From assembly GCF_028463845.1 (NCBI RefSeq), contig NZ_CP116805.1, positions 1,674,001 through 1,738,000 on the forward strand: a DNA stretch of 64,000 nucleotides, written 5' to 3'. How positions within the stretch are numbered: the first letter of the stretch is position 1; each line of letters opens with the position of its first letter. The notes beneath the pieces were generated by a model. That model was not told the DNA's origin, made no database searches, and saw only the letters and a list, made by a program, of their open reading frames with translations. Shown here piece after piece: positions 8,459 through 16,473 of this stretch. The position numbers and the translations under genes are program-made. Origin of the DNA: Gimibacter soli. GTDB lineage: Bacteria > Pseudomonadota > Alphaproteobacteria > Sphingomonadales > Kordiimonadaceae.

Positions 8459-9592
8459 TCAAACGATCAGCAGGCGCTGGAAGAAGTCGTCGAAGCGGTC
8501 GCAGCGTGCCTTGTAGCCGGCGTTGAAATCGCTCATGTCGGCGAGGTCAAGCATGTGGTCGAAGCTGTATCCTTTGCGCCCGAGGTCATCGAGCGTGACA
8601 TAGGGGAAGCCCGCCGTGCGGCACAGTTCTTCGGTGCGCGTGTCGTGGGTGATCCACAGGGTCGGTACGCCAGCCATGATCGACATCACATTGCCATGGA
8701 AGCGCATGCCGAAGGTGAAATCAGCATCATCAAAGAAGCCGCGCCATTCTTTCCATGTGAAGAACAGGTGGGTACGGTTGAGCCCGGTATCTCGCAGCGC
8801 TTCAAGCTGTTCGGCAGGCAGGTCGAAATAGCGCCGCATCAGGGCCTGGTTCTCGCCCGAGAAAGCCTTTTCATAAGCCTCGCGGCCATCGCGCTGGTTG
8901 GTTTGCACGATCTGGTGGAAGCCGCGCGCCAGCTGGTCCTGGAACATCTGGCGCTGAACCTGTTGCAGCAGGTCGTTATTATCATAACCCTTGCGGTCGA
9001 GCTTGTAGGAAATGATCACCTTTTCCATCTGCTCGCGGTTCGGCTGCCGTACTTTGAAATCGGGATTGCCGGCGTTCAGATACATGGTCGGACAACCGAT
9101 CACCTCAACGTTTTCGATCCCGTTCTCGCGCAGCACCTTGGCCGTATATTCACCGCGAACCCCGGAAATGCCGCCCGACCGTTTGGCGACGCGGAACAGG
9201 CGCAACGTGCCCTCATGTACGGTCAGCTTCTCGTCTTCATGCTGGGCCTGTGCGCCGGCGCCGACGATCGAGAAAGGAAGTCCGGTCTCGCGGACGAATT
9301 TGGCAAGGAAGCCGAAATTGACGGTCGCCTTCAGCATGTTCGATCCGGCCAGAATGATCTGGTCGTAATTCTTTGCGATCTCGGCCGGGTCGGTTTCCTT
9401 GATCAGGCCGAGGCGGATGTGATCGATGGTGCTGCCTTCGGGGGCGAACCGGCGGATGTGATGGCGCAGCGCTTCTCCAATGAAGAGATTGCCGGAGTTT
9501 TTGCCGGAATGGAGCATCAGGTCATCGAACGACATCGAGGCCGTGTCCATATCGTCCAGGAACCAACGGCAGCCAACAACCAGATAACGCAT
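8459..9592 (-). CDS. Polysaccharide pyruvyl transferase family protein
   Basis: A 377-residue protein resembling the polysaccharide pyruvyl transferase family, which adds pyruvate ketals to sugars of exopolysaccharides and cell-wall glycans. Supporting features are the N-terminal SGKNSGNLFIGEALRHHI and the C-terminal MRFHGNVMSIMAGVPTLWI, the conserved R-x-H-G segment of this GT-B-like fold. Its donor and acceptor cannot be inferred and no other glycan genes adjoin it. It is a single-gene unit, convergent with pccA and divergent from the acylphosphatase gene. The large plus-strand frame over it is a shadow. Confidence 0.8.
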   Translation of the reverse strand: MRYLVVGCRWFLDDMDTASMSFDDLMLHSGKNSGNLFIGEALRHHIRRFAPEGSTIDHIRLGLIKETDPAEIAKNYDQIILAGSNMLKATVNFGFLAKFVRETGLPFSIVGAGAQAQHEDEKLTVHEGTLRLFRVAKRSGGISGVRGEYTAKVLRENGIENVEVIGCPTMYLNAGNPDFKVRQPNREQMEKVIISYKLDRKGYDNNDLLQQVQRQMFQDQLARGFHQIVQTNQRDGREAYEKAFSGENQALMRRYFDLPAEQLEALRDTGLNRTHLFFTWKEWRGFFDDADFTFGMRFHGNVMSIMAGVPTLWITHDTRTEELCRTAGFPYVTLDDLGRKGYSFDHMLDLADMSDFNAGYKARCDRFDDFFQRLLIV

Positions 9593-9728
9593 CTTTTTCC
9601 TCTGTTCTTCCCGCCAAACGTGGCGAATTCGGTATTTGTCTTAAAGAAGGGGGGCGGGGATTGAAAGTAGATTATTCCCGGTGCACCGCCCGTCCGTGCG
9701 CCTATAGTGGAGTGAAGGAGAACCGGAG

Positions 9729-10013
9729 ATGAACGAACGCACCGCCATCAAGGTCCGCATCCATGGAAAGGTCCAGGGCGTCTGGTATCGCGGCTGGACT
9801 GAAGGTGAAGCCAACCGGCTAGGCCTGCATGGCTGGGTAAGGAACCGCATCGATGGCACGGTGGAAGCTTTGTTCGTGGGGGATGGACCCCAAGTGGAAG
9901 CCATGCTGGCGCTCTGCCGCGAGGGGCCACCCGCCGCGAAAGTCGAAAAGCTGGTCACCGAACCGGCGCGGGGCATCACCCCGGCGCGGTTCGATGTGAA
10001 GCCGACGGTCTGA
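9729..10013 (+). CDS. Acylphosphatase
   Basis: A 94-residue enzyme that hydrolyses acyl phosphates such as acetyl phosphate or carbamoyl phosphate. The family signature is complete: GKVQGVWYRGWTEGEA contains the catalytic Arg at residue 21, and GLHGWVRNRIDGTVEA contains the catalytic Asn at residue 39. The usual bacterial start is preceded by AAGGAGAACCGGAG. It is 10 bases ahead of the GFA gene, so the two are likely co-transcribed. Confidence 0.93.
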   Translation: MNERTAIKVRIHGKVQGVWYRGWTEGEANRLGLHGWVRNRIDGTVEALFVGDGPQVEAMLALCREGPPAAKVEKLVTEPARGITPARFDVKPTV

Positions 10014-10023
10014 GGAGAGGGGA

Positions 10024-10458
10024 ATGGTCCTTCATGGCAGTTGCCGCTGCGGCAATATTCATCTCGCCCTGAGCACAGATATGGAAGCTGCGGCTTTCAC
10101 GCCGCGTGCTTGCGACTGTGATTTCTGTGTGGAGCGGGGTGCCGCCTGGATGTCTGATCCGGCGGCGAGCCTTTCCCTGACGGTGAAAAACCGAGACGAT
10201 CTCGAATTGCAGAAGCAAGGGTCCGAGACCGCTGATTTCTGGGTGTGCAAGGCGTGCGGCACAGTGGTTTGTGTGACGGCTGACCTGAACGGGCGCCGCT
10301 TTGCCACCATCAATGCCCGCGCAATGGATGATAGGCACTCATTTCAGGCGCCTGTGCCCGCCTCCCCGAAACTTCTGGCCGCAGACGAAAAACAGGCGCG
10401 CTGGGCCAAGCTCTGGATCGGTTGTGTGACTGTCAGGGATGCATTGTCAATCGGGTAG
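10024..10458 (+). CDS. GFA-family zinc-binding protein (CENP-V/GFA domain)
   Basis: A 144-residue member of the family named after glutathione-dependent formaldehyde-activating enzyme. The zinc-site cysteines are visible: C7 and C9 in GSCRCG, C30, C32 and C35 in ACDCDFC, and the pair in CKACG at about 74-77. True Gfa enzymes are a minority of this family, and nothing in the neighbourhood (no glutathione-dependent formaldehyde dehydrogenase) supports a formaldehyde role. It runs convergently into the fkbM gene, overlapping its 3' end by about 12 bases. Confidence 0.85.
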   Translation: MVLHGSCRCGNIHLALSTDMEAAAFTPRACDCDFCVERGAAWMSDPAASLSLTVKNRDDLELQKQGSETADFWVCKACGTVVCVTADLNGRRFATINARAMDDRHSFQAPVPASPKLLAADEKQARWAKLWIGCVTVRDALSIG

Positions 10459-11589
10459 GCAATAAAGCACGGTCTCGAGCCACGGGCTGTTAGAGTGATG
10501 GCCCACTTCAAAGCGGTAGCCCGGCAACAGTTCTATCAGCCTCTCGGGCAAGGTCACAAACTGCTCCGGCCCATGATAGATGCTGACCGCGAGGCGTGGC
10601 CTGTCGTGCTTCAGTATGTTCCGTGCGCCTTCGATCACCATGGGTTCTGCACCCTCGACATCCAGTTTGATGAAGTCAACTTTGCCGGGCGTATTGGTTG
10701 CGCAATAGCTGTCGATTGAGGTCGCCTCGATAACCTGGCCGCCGGCGCCTCCCTCCACCACACGGCTGCTGGCCAGATTGGCCGGATTCACGAGGAAATG
10801 AAGGTCGGTATCCATGCGCCACAAGGCTTTGGGGACTTGTGTGTACCGACCCGCTTCGACCTCGACGGCGAGGTCTGCATGAATCTGCAGGTGCGCCGAC
10901 TGTGTGGCTATGGCGTCAGACGCAGGTTCGAAAGTGACGATCCGCCCTTTGGCTGACATGGCACGCAACATGGCGCGTGTGACAAAGCCGAGATTGCCGC
11001 CACCTTCAATCACAAGCGATGTTTCTTTGAAGCTGCCGTATTCGAAATAGTGTTGGCGGATGTATGTGTCGTTCTGGCCGTACATTCTATCCATGAAAGC
11101 ATAGAAATCGGCATGGTCCTCACGGACGTCCAGACCGGGGTTGAAGCGAAGCCTGGCCAAGAAGCTGTATATTGCGCGGGAGCGATCGCTGGCGAGATGT
11201 GGCAGGATAGCATCGGCGCGCGCCGCAAAATCACGGGCATCTGCCGGCATCGCCTTGGCGGGGCGGAAAACCAGCATGATGCCATCAAGGACGCGGGCGC
11301 ACACACCGAGGTCCTGCAAATGGTGGCCGATTTCCCGAGCATACTGGTTCGCGATAACAATTGTATCTGTCTCGGCCAGATGTGTTGCGTGCTGGGTGAT
11401 GTTGTAGATCGGTGCGCCGGCAATTTCCCCGCCCGCGAAGCTTGTCAGATAACCTCGGAAATGCTCGGCTGGTCGGCCCCCTGCTTCAAGGCTGTTCTGC
11501 AGTGACGAGGCTGCCGCACCGGCTCCATAGATATAATAGGGGCCTTTAGGTATGTCGGCAGCGGTACGGATGAAGCTCGGGGATCGCAT
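10447..11589 (-). CDS. FkbM-family methyltransferase with an N-terminal Rossmann-like region
   Basis: A 380-residue protein. The C-terminal two thirds is an FkbM-type SAM-dependent methyltransferase: VIEGGGNLGFVTRAML is the SAM-binding loop, IVTFEPASD follows the second strand, and DFIKLDVEGAEPMVIEGA is the family hallmark. The first 130 or so residues are separate and begin YYIYGAGAAASSLQN, a nucleotide-binding-like G-x-G-x-x-x-S segment often fused to sugar-modifying enzymes. I chose the ATG at 11589 because the longer frame would run deep into lipB; from here the gap to lipB is about 20 bases. It probably modifies a glycan; the target is unknown. Confidence 0.85.
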   Translation of the reverse strand: MRSPSFIRTAADIPKGPYYIYGAGAAASSLQNSLEAGGRPAEHFRGYLTSFAGGEIAGAPIYNITQHATHLAETDTIVIANQYAREIGHHLQDLGVCARVLDGIMLVFRPAKAMPADARDFAARADAILPHLASDRSRAIYSFLARLRFNPGLDVREDHADFYAFMDRMYGQNDTYIRQHYFEYGSFKETSLVIEGGGNLGFVTRAMLRAMSAKGRIVTFEPASDAIATQSAHLQIHADLAVEVEAGRYTQVPKALWRMDTDLHFLVNPANLASSRVVEGGAGGQVIEATSIDSYCATNTPGKVDFIKLDVEGAEPMVIEGARNILKHDRPRLAVSIYHGPEQFVTLPERLIELLPGYRFEVGHHSNSPWLETVLYCLPD

Positions 11590-11608
11590 ATGGCTGACGG
11601 TTACCTGA

Positions 11609-12370
11609 TTACAGCTTGAACACCGGATGCGTGTCTTCGATGGCAGCCACGGGCGCGGCTGTCGCGGGTGCATCGCCCATCGGGGGCAGGCGGGTGCCGT
11701 CCATGCCGAAAAGTTCTTCGAACTGTTCGCGCAGTGCCACGTCCACATCGTCCATGGTAACCGGCAGGCCAAGGTCGGTCAGGCTCGTCACGCCGTGTTC
11801 GGCGATGCCGCAGGGGACGATGCCGCCGAAGTGGGAAAGGTCGGGCTCCACATTGATGGCGATACCGTGGAAGGTGACCCACTGGCGGACGCGCACGCCG
11901 ATGGCGGCAATCTTGTCTTCGCGGCCCTGGCCGCGTTCCACCCACACGCCGACGCGGCTGTCGCGGCGTTCGCCCTTCACATTGAAGCTGGCGAGCGTGC
12001 CGATGATCAGTTCCTCAAGGCCGTGCACGAAACGGCGCACATCCTTGCCGCGCTTCGTGAGGTCCAGCATGAAGTAAACAACCCGCTGGCCGGGGCCGTG
12101 ATAGGTATATTGCCCGCCGCGGCCGGCGTTATACACGGGGAAGCGATCAGGGTCGATCAGGTCCGACGGATCGGCGCTGGTGCCAGCGGTGTAAAGCGGC
12201 GGATGCTCAACGAGCCACACAAGCTCACCCGCTGTTCCTTCCTTGATGGCCTTGACGCGCGCTTCCATGAAGGCGAGGGCATCCGGATAGTCCACAAGGC
12301 CGTCGGCGATCAGCCATTCAGCTTCGGGCAGCGGCATTGCTTCATAGGGGAGGGCGGCGTTCTGGGGCAT
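11609..12370 (-). CDS. lipB: Octanoyl-[acyl-carrier protein]:protein octanoyltransferase LipB
   Basis: A 253-residue enzyme that moves octanoyl groups from ACP to lipoyl domains, the first step of endogenous lipoate synthesis. Landmarks are [27 protein letters not shown], the catalytic lysine in [11 protein letters not shown] (about K153) and the thioester-forming cysteine in IVPCGI (C187). It is slightly longer than E. coli LipB because of an N-terminal extension common in alphaproteobacteria. It is the first gene of a two-gene minus-strand unit with fkbM and diverges from the fliN-like gene. Confidence 0.95.
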   Translation of the reverse strand: MPQNAALPYEAMPLPEAEWLIADGLVDYPDALAFMEARVKAIKEGTAGELVWLVEHPPLYTAGTSADPSDLIDPDRFPVYNAGRGGQYTYHGPGQRVVYFMLDLTKRGKDVRRFVHGLEELIIGTLASFNVKGERRDSRVGVWVERGQGREDKIAAIGVRVRQWVTFHGIAINVEPDLSHFGGIVPCGIAEHGVTSLTDLGLPVTMDDVDVALREQFEELFGMDGTRLPPMGDAPATAAPVAAIEDTHPVFKL

Positions 12371-12531
12371 CTCAATCGGTCCTTCTGTCGTGCGCTTCTT
12401 TTAGCCCTCCCGCCCGCTTCCGCAAAGGCTGTTGGCAAATATCTTGCATTTTCTGTGGCGCGTGAGTGTCTTATGATATTTATTGCCGTATGGCCCCGGT
12501 TCAATAGGGCCCCGGTCCCGGGAGGAAACGC

Positions 12532-12768
12532 GTGAGCGCCGTCAATCGAGTCGCCGTAGAAATCAGTGTCGTGCTAGGCCGCACCTATATGCCGGTCCGC
12601 CAGCTCCTGAAGATGGGGCGGGGTGCCGTGATCGACCTTGATGCCAAGCACGAGGACGAATGCTGGGTCTATGCAAACGGCGAACTGGTGGCGCGCGGCG
12701 AGATCATCATCATCGGTGACAAGATCGGTATCACCATCACCCGGATGATGAGCGAACTGCAGGTCTGA
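12532..12768 (+). CDS. fliN: Short orphan FliN/SpoA-domain flagellar motor switch protein
   Basis: A 78-residue protein made almost wholly of one SpoA domain, the dimerising core of FliN and type III secretion C-ring proteins. The match covers VEISVVLGRTYMPVRQLLKMGRGAVIDLD and NGELVARGEIIIIGDKIGITIT in the family order. The N-terminal region that canonical FliN uses to contact FliM or FliH is missing. The start is a GTG with a strong GGGAGGA site. No other flagellar gene is nearby. It could be the real C-ring FliN encoded apart from the main cluster, or a specialised variant. Confidence 0.85.
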   Translation: MSAVNRVAVEISVVLGRTYMPVRQLLKMGRGAVIDLDAKHEDECWVYANGELVARGEIIIIGDKIGITITRMMSELQV

Positions 12769-12823
12769 ACGCCGCAGCTTTCCGCCGTTTTTGTGCCCAT
12801 CCAAAAAAAATGCAAAATAGGGC

Positions 12824-12852
12824 TTGCTGACCCTGAAACAAATTGGTAGCTA
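12824..12852 (+). promoter_or_regulatory. Likely sigma-70-type promoter of tRNA-Leu
   Basis: TTGCTG at 12824-12829 and TAGCTA at 12847-12852 are separated by exactly 17 bases, and the mature tRNA begins 16 bases after the -10 box. The local sequence is A-rich upstream (12800-12820), as in many stable-RNA promoters. No experimental support. Confidence 0.5.
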
Positions 12853-12868
12853 AGCCCCCGTTCCGGTC

Positions 12869-12955
12869 GCGGTCGTGGCGGAATTGGTAGACGCGCAGCG
12901 TTGAGGTCGCTGTGGGGTAACACCCGTGGAAGTTCGAGTCTTCTCGACCGCACCA
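12869..12955 (+). tRNA. tRNA-Leu (anticodon GAG)
   Basis: An 87-nt tRNA with a long variable arm typical of leucine tRNAs. The acceptor stem pairs GCGGTCG (12869-12875) with CGACCGC (12945-12951), followed by discriminator A and an encoded CCA. The anticodon stem CAGCG/CGCTG encloses the loop TTGAGGT, putting the anticodon GAG at 12903-12905, which reads CUC and CUU. The T-loop GTTCGAGTC is normal. No intron is seen. Confidence 0.97.
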
Positions 12956-12977
12956 ATCTCCCGAAAGGGAGAACGGA

Positions 12978-13009
12978 AAAAAGGGTCCCGATGTTTCGGG
13001 GCCCTTTTT
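12978..13009 (+). terminator. Rho-independent terminator after tRNA-Leu
   Basis: A 14-bp stem (left arm 12978-12991, right arm 12996-13009) with one G-T wobble closes a 4-base loop and ends in five T. It lies 22 bases after the tRNA. A small extra hairpin, CTCCC-GAAA-GGGAG at 12958-12971, sits directly behind the CCA end and may help 3' processing. Confidence 0.85.
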
Positions 13010-13094
13010 CGTTTTGGGGGTACGCGCCGGTGGACAAGGGCTTCGGCCTCCTGTTCAATGCCGCCAGTATCGTTGCTTTTCGGAGGGGAAAATC

Positions 13095-13772
13095 ATGCAG
13101 GATAAAGTGATCGCCGTAACCGGTGCGGCTGGTGCGCTGGGGCGTGCTGTGTGCGACAAACTCGCGGGGCTTGGCGCCAGTGTCGTCGGGATTGATCTTG
13201 CCTCCCTCACCGCAGGCGGCGCCATCGTCACGGCCTGTGGCGGGGTGGACCTGACGAATGCGGACGCCGTGAACGGCGCCTTCGCGAAAATCGCCAAAGC
13301 GCACGGGACGCTCGACGGGCTTGTCAATGTGGCGGGCGGCTTTGCGTGGGAAACGGTTGCCGATGGCTCGGACGAGACCTGGGACCGGATGTACCGGATG
13401 AATGTGCGCACCGCCCTGTTGGCATCCAAGGCAGCCTTGCCCATCCTGCACCGCCCCGGTGGCAGTGTGGTCAATATCGGCGCTGCAGCCTCGCAGAAGG
13501 CCGATATGGGTATGGGCGGCTATGCAGCCTCCAAGGCCGGTGTGTCGCGCCTTACGGAAAGTCTGGCGGCGGAACTGAAGGATGCAGGCGTGCGGGTGAA
13601 TGCGGTGCTGCCCTCGATCATCGACACAGCCACCAACCGCAAAGACATGCCCGATGCCGATTTCAGCCGCTGGGTTGCGCCGGATGCGCTGGCGGACGCG
13701 ATTGCGTTCCTGTTGTCGGATGCTGCCCGCGCCGTGACCGGCGCATTGCTGCCGGTCACCGGGCGAGTTTAA
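13095..13772 (+). CDS. SDR-family oxidoreductase
   Basis: A 225-residue classical short-chain dehydrogenase/reductase. The dinucleotide loop is TGAAGALG (9-16), VNVAGG is the NNAG-equivalent, and the catalytic Tyr/Lys pair is in GGYAASKAG (Y143, K147). The usual catalytic Ser position lies in an Ala-rich NIGAAASQ stretch, so the exact serine is uncertain. The ATG at 13095 is chosen because it follows a GGAGGGGAAA ribosome site and starts directly on the first strand. Substrate unknown. It converges on the MFS transporter gene. Confidence 0.85.
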   Translation: MQDKVIAVTGAAGALGRAVCDKLAGLGASVVGIDLASLTAGGAIVTACGGVDLTNADAVNGAFAKIAKAHGTLDGLVNVAGGFAWETVADGSDETWDRMYRMNVRTALLASKAALPILHRPGGSVVNIGAAASQKADMGMGGYAASKAGVSRLTESLAAELKDAGVRVNAVLPSIIDTATNRKDMPDADFSRWVAPDALADAIAFLLSDAARAVTGALLPVTGRV

Positions 13773-13819
13773 TCTCGCCAAATCAAGCCCGCGCGGCGCC
13801 TGAGCGGCGTGTCACGCGT

Positions 13820-15385
13820 TCAATGTCCGCCGGTCGCGCGCTGCACCGGACCTTTGGGTTTGGGCATCAGCCAGATGGCGGCGGCTGTCACCAGAATGAT
13901 CAGGCCGACGATGAAGAACAGCTCGTTCGTTGCCACCATCACACTCTGGCTTTGCACCATGTTGTCGAGCGTGGCGCGGGCCTGCTCGTAGCTCATGCCG
14001 GTTGAGGTCAGCTGGTCGATGGCGCCAGCCGGGTCATTCAGTGTTTCGGCCATATCCACCTTGTTGCGCGTGCCGCCGTTCTGCCATGCCGTGGTGACGA
14101 TGGCGGTCGCGAACGCGACGGCCGAGGTGCGCACGAAACCGAGCATGCCGGCCGCCGCCGGCACTTCATGCGGCTTCACTGTCTGCATCGAAACCGAGGT
14201 CAGTGGCACGAAGAAGAAGGGCATGCCAAGGCCCACCAGCATCTGCACAAACGCGATCTGCTCGAACGTCATATTCTGGGCGAACCCGGCACGCAGGAGT
14301 GTGCAGCCGGCAAGGACGCTGAGTCCGTAGCTCATCATCAGCCGGGGATCGAGCTTTGACATCAGCATCGCCGCAACCGGCGCCATGAAGATGGCGAGCG
14401 CCCCGTTGAAGGCCATGACCTCACCCGCGTAGGTCGCGGTGTATCCCATATTGAGCTGCAGCCACAAAGGCACCAGCACGATGGAGGCGAAATAGCAGCC
14501 GAAAGTGATGCCCATGGCCGCGCAGGCGATGGCGAAGGGCGGATAGCGGAAGATGCGCAGGTCCACGATCGGATGCTCTTCCCCGAGTTCCCAGATTACG
14601 AACAGAACAAAGCCGACGGCGGCAACGATGGCGAAGCCGACGATCATTGGCGAGGAGAACCAGTCATGCGTTTCGCCGTTGTCGAGCATCATCTGCATGG
14701 AGCCGACCCACACGATAAGCAGCGCGAGGCCGATGAAATCCACGCGTACCTTTTTGATCGGCGTTTCCCGCACCGAAAGGAGGTTCCAGGCGAAAATGGC
14801 GCAGACGATGCCGATGGGCACGTTGATATAGAAAGCCCAGGGCCAGCCCACCGTATCGGCAATATGGCCACCGACGAGCGGCCCGCAGATGGGGGCAAGG
14901 ATCGTCGTCATGGTCCAGAGGCCGATCGTCAGGTTCGATCGTTTGGGCGGGCTGATCCGCATCAACAGAACCTGCGACATGGGCATCAGCGGCCCGCCGG
15001 TCAGCCCCTGCAGGATGCGGAAGGCAACCAGCGTCTGGATCGACTGCGAGAAGCCGCATAGCGCCGAGGCAATGGCGAAAAGGACAGCAGACGTGCAGAA
15101 AACCCGCACAGCGCCGAACCGGTTGGCGAGCCACCCGGATAGCGGCACCATGATCGCCTCCGCCACGGCGTAGGAGGTGATGACCCACGTGCCTTCGTGC
15201 GAGGATACGGCAAGGCCGCTCGCTATATGCGGCACGGCGACATTGACGATGGTCATGTCGAGCACCGCCATGAAGTTGGCGAGCGCGAGGATGAGGACGG
15301 CACCGGCAAGCGCCGGCCCCTTCATTATCACGCTTGGCGGTTCAACGGCCTTTGTCTCAGGCGAAATGGCCTTGGCGGCGCTCAT
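13820..15385 (-). CDS. DHA2-family MFS drug efflux permease (EmrB/QacA type)
   Basis: A 521-residue inner-membrane transporter with about 14 hydrophobic helices. The first helix NFMAVLDMTIVNVAVPHIA carries the acidic motif D1 of DHA2 pumps. The region after helix 2 (GWLANRFGAVRVF) is motif A, and GPLVGGHIADTVGWPWAFYINVPIG is motif C and the following loop. It works with the adjacent membrane-fusion and outer-membrane proteins to export drugs or other toxic compounds by proton antiport. It starts 11 bases after the HlyD gene and is the last gene of the efflux operon. Confidence 0.93.
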   Translation of the reverse strand: MSAAKAISPETKAVEPPSVIMKGPALAGAVLILALANFMAVLDMTIVNVAVPHIASGLAVSSHEGTWVITSYAVAEAIMVPLSGWLANRFGAVRVFCTSAVLFAIASALCGFSQSIQTLVAFRILQGLTGGPLMPMSQVLLMRISPPKRSNLTIGLWTMTTILAPICGPLVGGHIADTVGWPWAFYINVPIGIVCAIFAWNLLSVRETPIKKVRVDFIGLALLIVWVGSMQMMLDNGETHDWFSSPMIVGFAIVAAVGFVLFVIWELGEEHPIVDLRIFRYPPFAIACAAMGITFGCYFASIVLVPLWLQLNMGYTATYAGEVMAFNGALAIFMAPVAAMLMSKLDPRLMMSYGLSVLAGCTLLRAGFAQNMTFEQIAFVQMLVGLGMPFFFVPLTSVSMQTVKPHEVPAAAGMLGFVRTSAVAFATAIVTTAWQNGGTRNKVDMAETLNDPAGAIDQLTSTGMSYEQARATLDNMVQSQSVMVATNELFFIVGLIILVTAAAIWLMPKPKGPVQRATGGH

Positions 15386-15396
15386 GGCACTTTGCC

Positions 15397-16473
15397 TCAG
15401 TCATCAAGCTGGATTTTGGCGGTCATCGAAAGGCCGACACGGAGCGGATGGCTCGCCACTTCTGCCGCATCAAGCGCGATGCGGACGGGCAGGCGCTGCA
15501 CGACCTTGATCCAGTTGCCGGTGGCATTCTGGGCCGGGATCAGCGAGAAGGCTGCACCCGTGCCGGCACCCAGCCCTTCAACAGTGCCGTGATACACGAC
15601 CTCGTCGCCGTAAATATCTGCCCAAAGGGTGACCTTCTGGCCGGTATGGACGCGTTCGAGCTGCGCTTCCTTGAAGTTGGCATTCACATAAACGTCCGAA
15701 AGCGGCACGATCTGCATCAGGGCGGCACCTACGGCAACATGCTGGCCGGGCTGCGCGGTCAGGCGGGCGATGACGCCGCTTTCAGCCGCGCGGATGATGG
15801 TGCGGTCGAGGTCCAGAAGCACCTGATCGCGGGCAGCGCGGGCAGCGGCAACCTCGGGGTGATGCTCAACGTCCGTGCCTTCCACATAAACAAGCTCAGC
15901 TTCCAGCTGGCGCTTGGCAGCATCGAGGGCGGCGGTGGCGTTGGCAAAGGCGTTGCTGGCGGCCGTCAGCTCGTCGCCCGATACGGCGCCCGATTTTGCG
16001 AGCTTTTGCCGGCGGTCGAGATCCACCTTCGTGCGGGTGACGTCCGCCTCGCGGGCCTTGATCTGGGCGCGCACGGTTTCAACGGCGGCGAAGGCCTGCC
16101 GCACGCGGCGTTCGGCAGATGCGAGCCGCGCCTCGGCATTGGCGAGCGCCAGTTCGGCGTCGGCCTTGTCGAGCGTGACGAGAACCTCGCCTTTGCGAAC
16201 AAGCTGGGTGTCATTCACCGGCACATCCATCACCGTGCCTTCAACGAGCGGGGTGACGTGGACGAGCGAGGCTTCCACATAGGCGTTGTCGGTTTCCACG
16301 TAGTGAGAACCGACGAGATACCACCAACTGGTCCAGCCCGCGCCAACGGCAGCGACGACCAGAAGGAAACCCACCATCAGGCGCTTGCGCGTGCGGCGGC
16401 GCGCCAGCGTGGCATCGGCATCGGAATCAGGGAGGGCGGCGCTGTCGTTCGCCTTGTTGTCTGCGTCAGTCAT
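15397..16473 (-). CDS. HlyD/EmrA-family membrane fusion protein
   Basis: A 358-residue periplasmic adaptor. An N-terminal cytoplasmic stretch with an RRRTRKR basic patch precedes one membrane anchor at about residues 33-52 (LMVGFLLVVAAVGAGWTSWW). A lipoyl/barrel half follows (VTPLVEGTVMDVPVNDTQLVRKGEVL), then a long alpha-helical hairpin rich in Ala, Arg and Glu, then the second lipoyl half. It bridges the MFS permease to the NodT outer-membrane channel. Its start overlaps the end of the nodT-like gene by 8 bases. Confidence 0.93.
   Translation of the reverse strand: MTDADNKANDSAALPDSDADATLARRRTRKRLMVGFLLVVAAVGAGWTSWWYLVGSHYVETDNAYVEASLVHVTPLVEGTVMDVPVNDTQLVRKGEVLVTLDKADAELALANAEARLASAERRVRQAFAAVETVRAQIKAREADVTRTKVDLDRRQKLAKSGAVSGDELTAASNAFANATAALDAAKRQLEAELVYVEGTDVEHHPEVAAARAARDQVLLDLDRTIIRAAESGVIARLTAQPGQHVAVGAALMQIVPLSDVYVNANFKEAQLERVHTGQKVTLWADIYGDEVVYHGTVEGLGAGTGAAFSLIPAQNATGNWIKVVQRLPVRIALDAAEVASHPLRVGLSMTAKIQLDD

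Noticed and set aside
8555-9664. A 369-codon plus-strand open frame opposite the pyruvyl transferase-like gene
   Set aside because: Shadow; the minus-strand frame carries the conserved motifs.
10024-10458. Glutathione-dependent formaldehyde detoxification gene
   Set aside because: Only the zinc-binding GFA domain is supported; no partner dehydrogenase or hydrolase is nearby, so a specific formaldehyde role is not claimed.
13014-13094. N-terminal extension of the SDR upstream of 13095
   Set aside because: The extra residues run into the tRNA terminator region and lack any SDR similarity; a ribosome site precedes the ATG at 13095.
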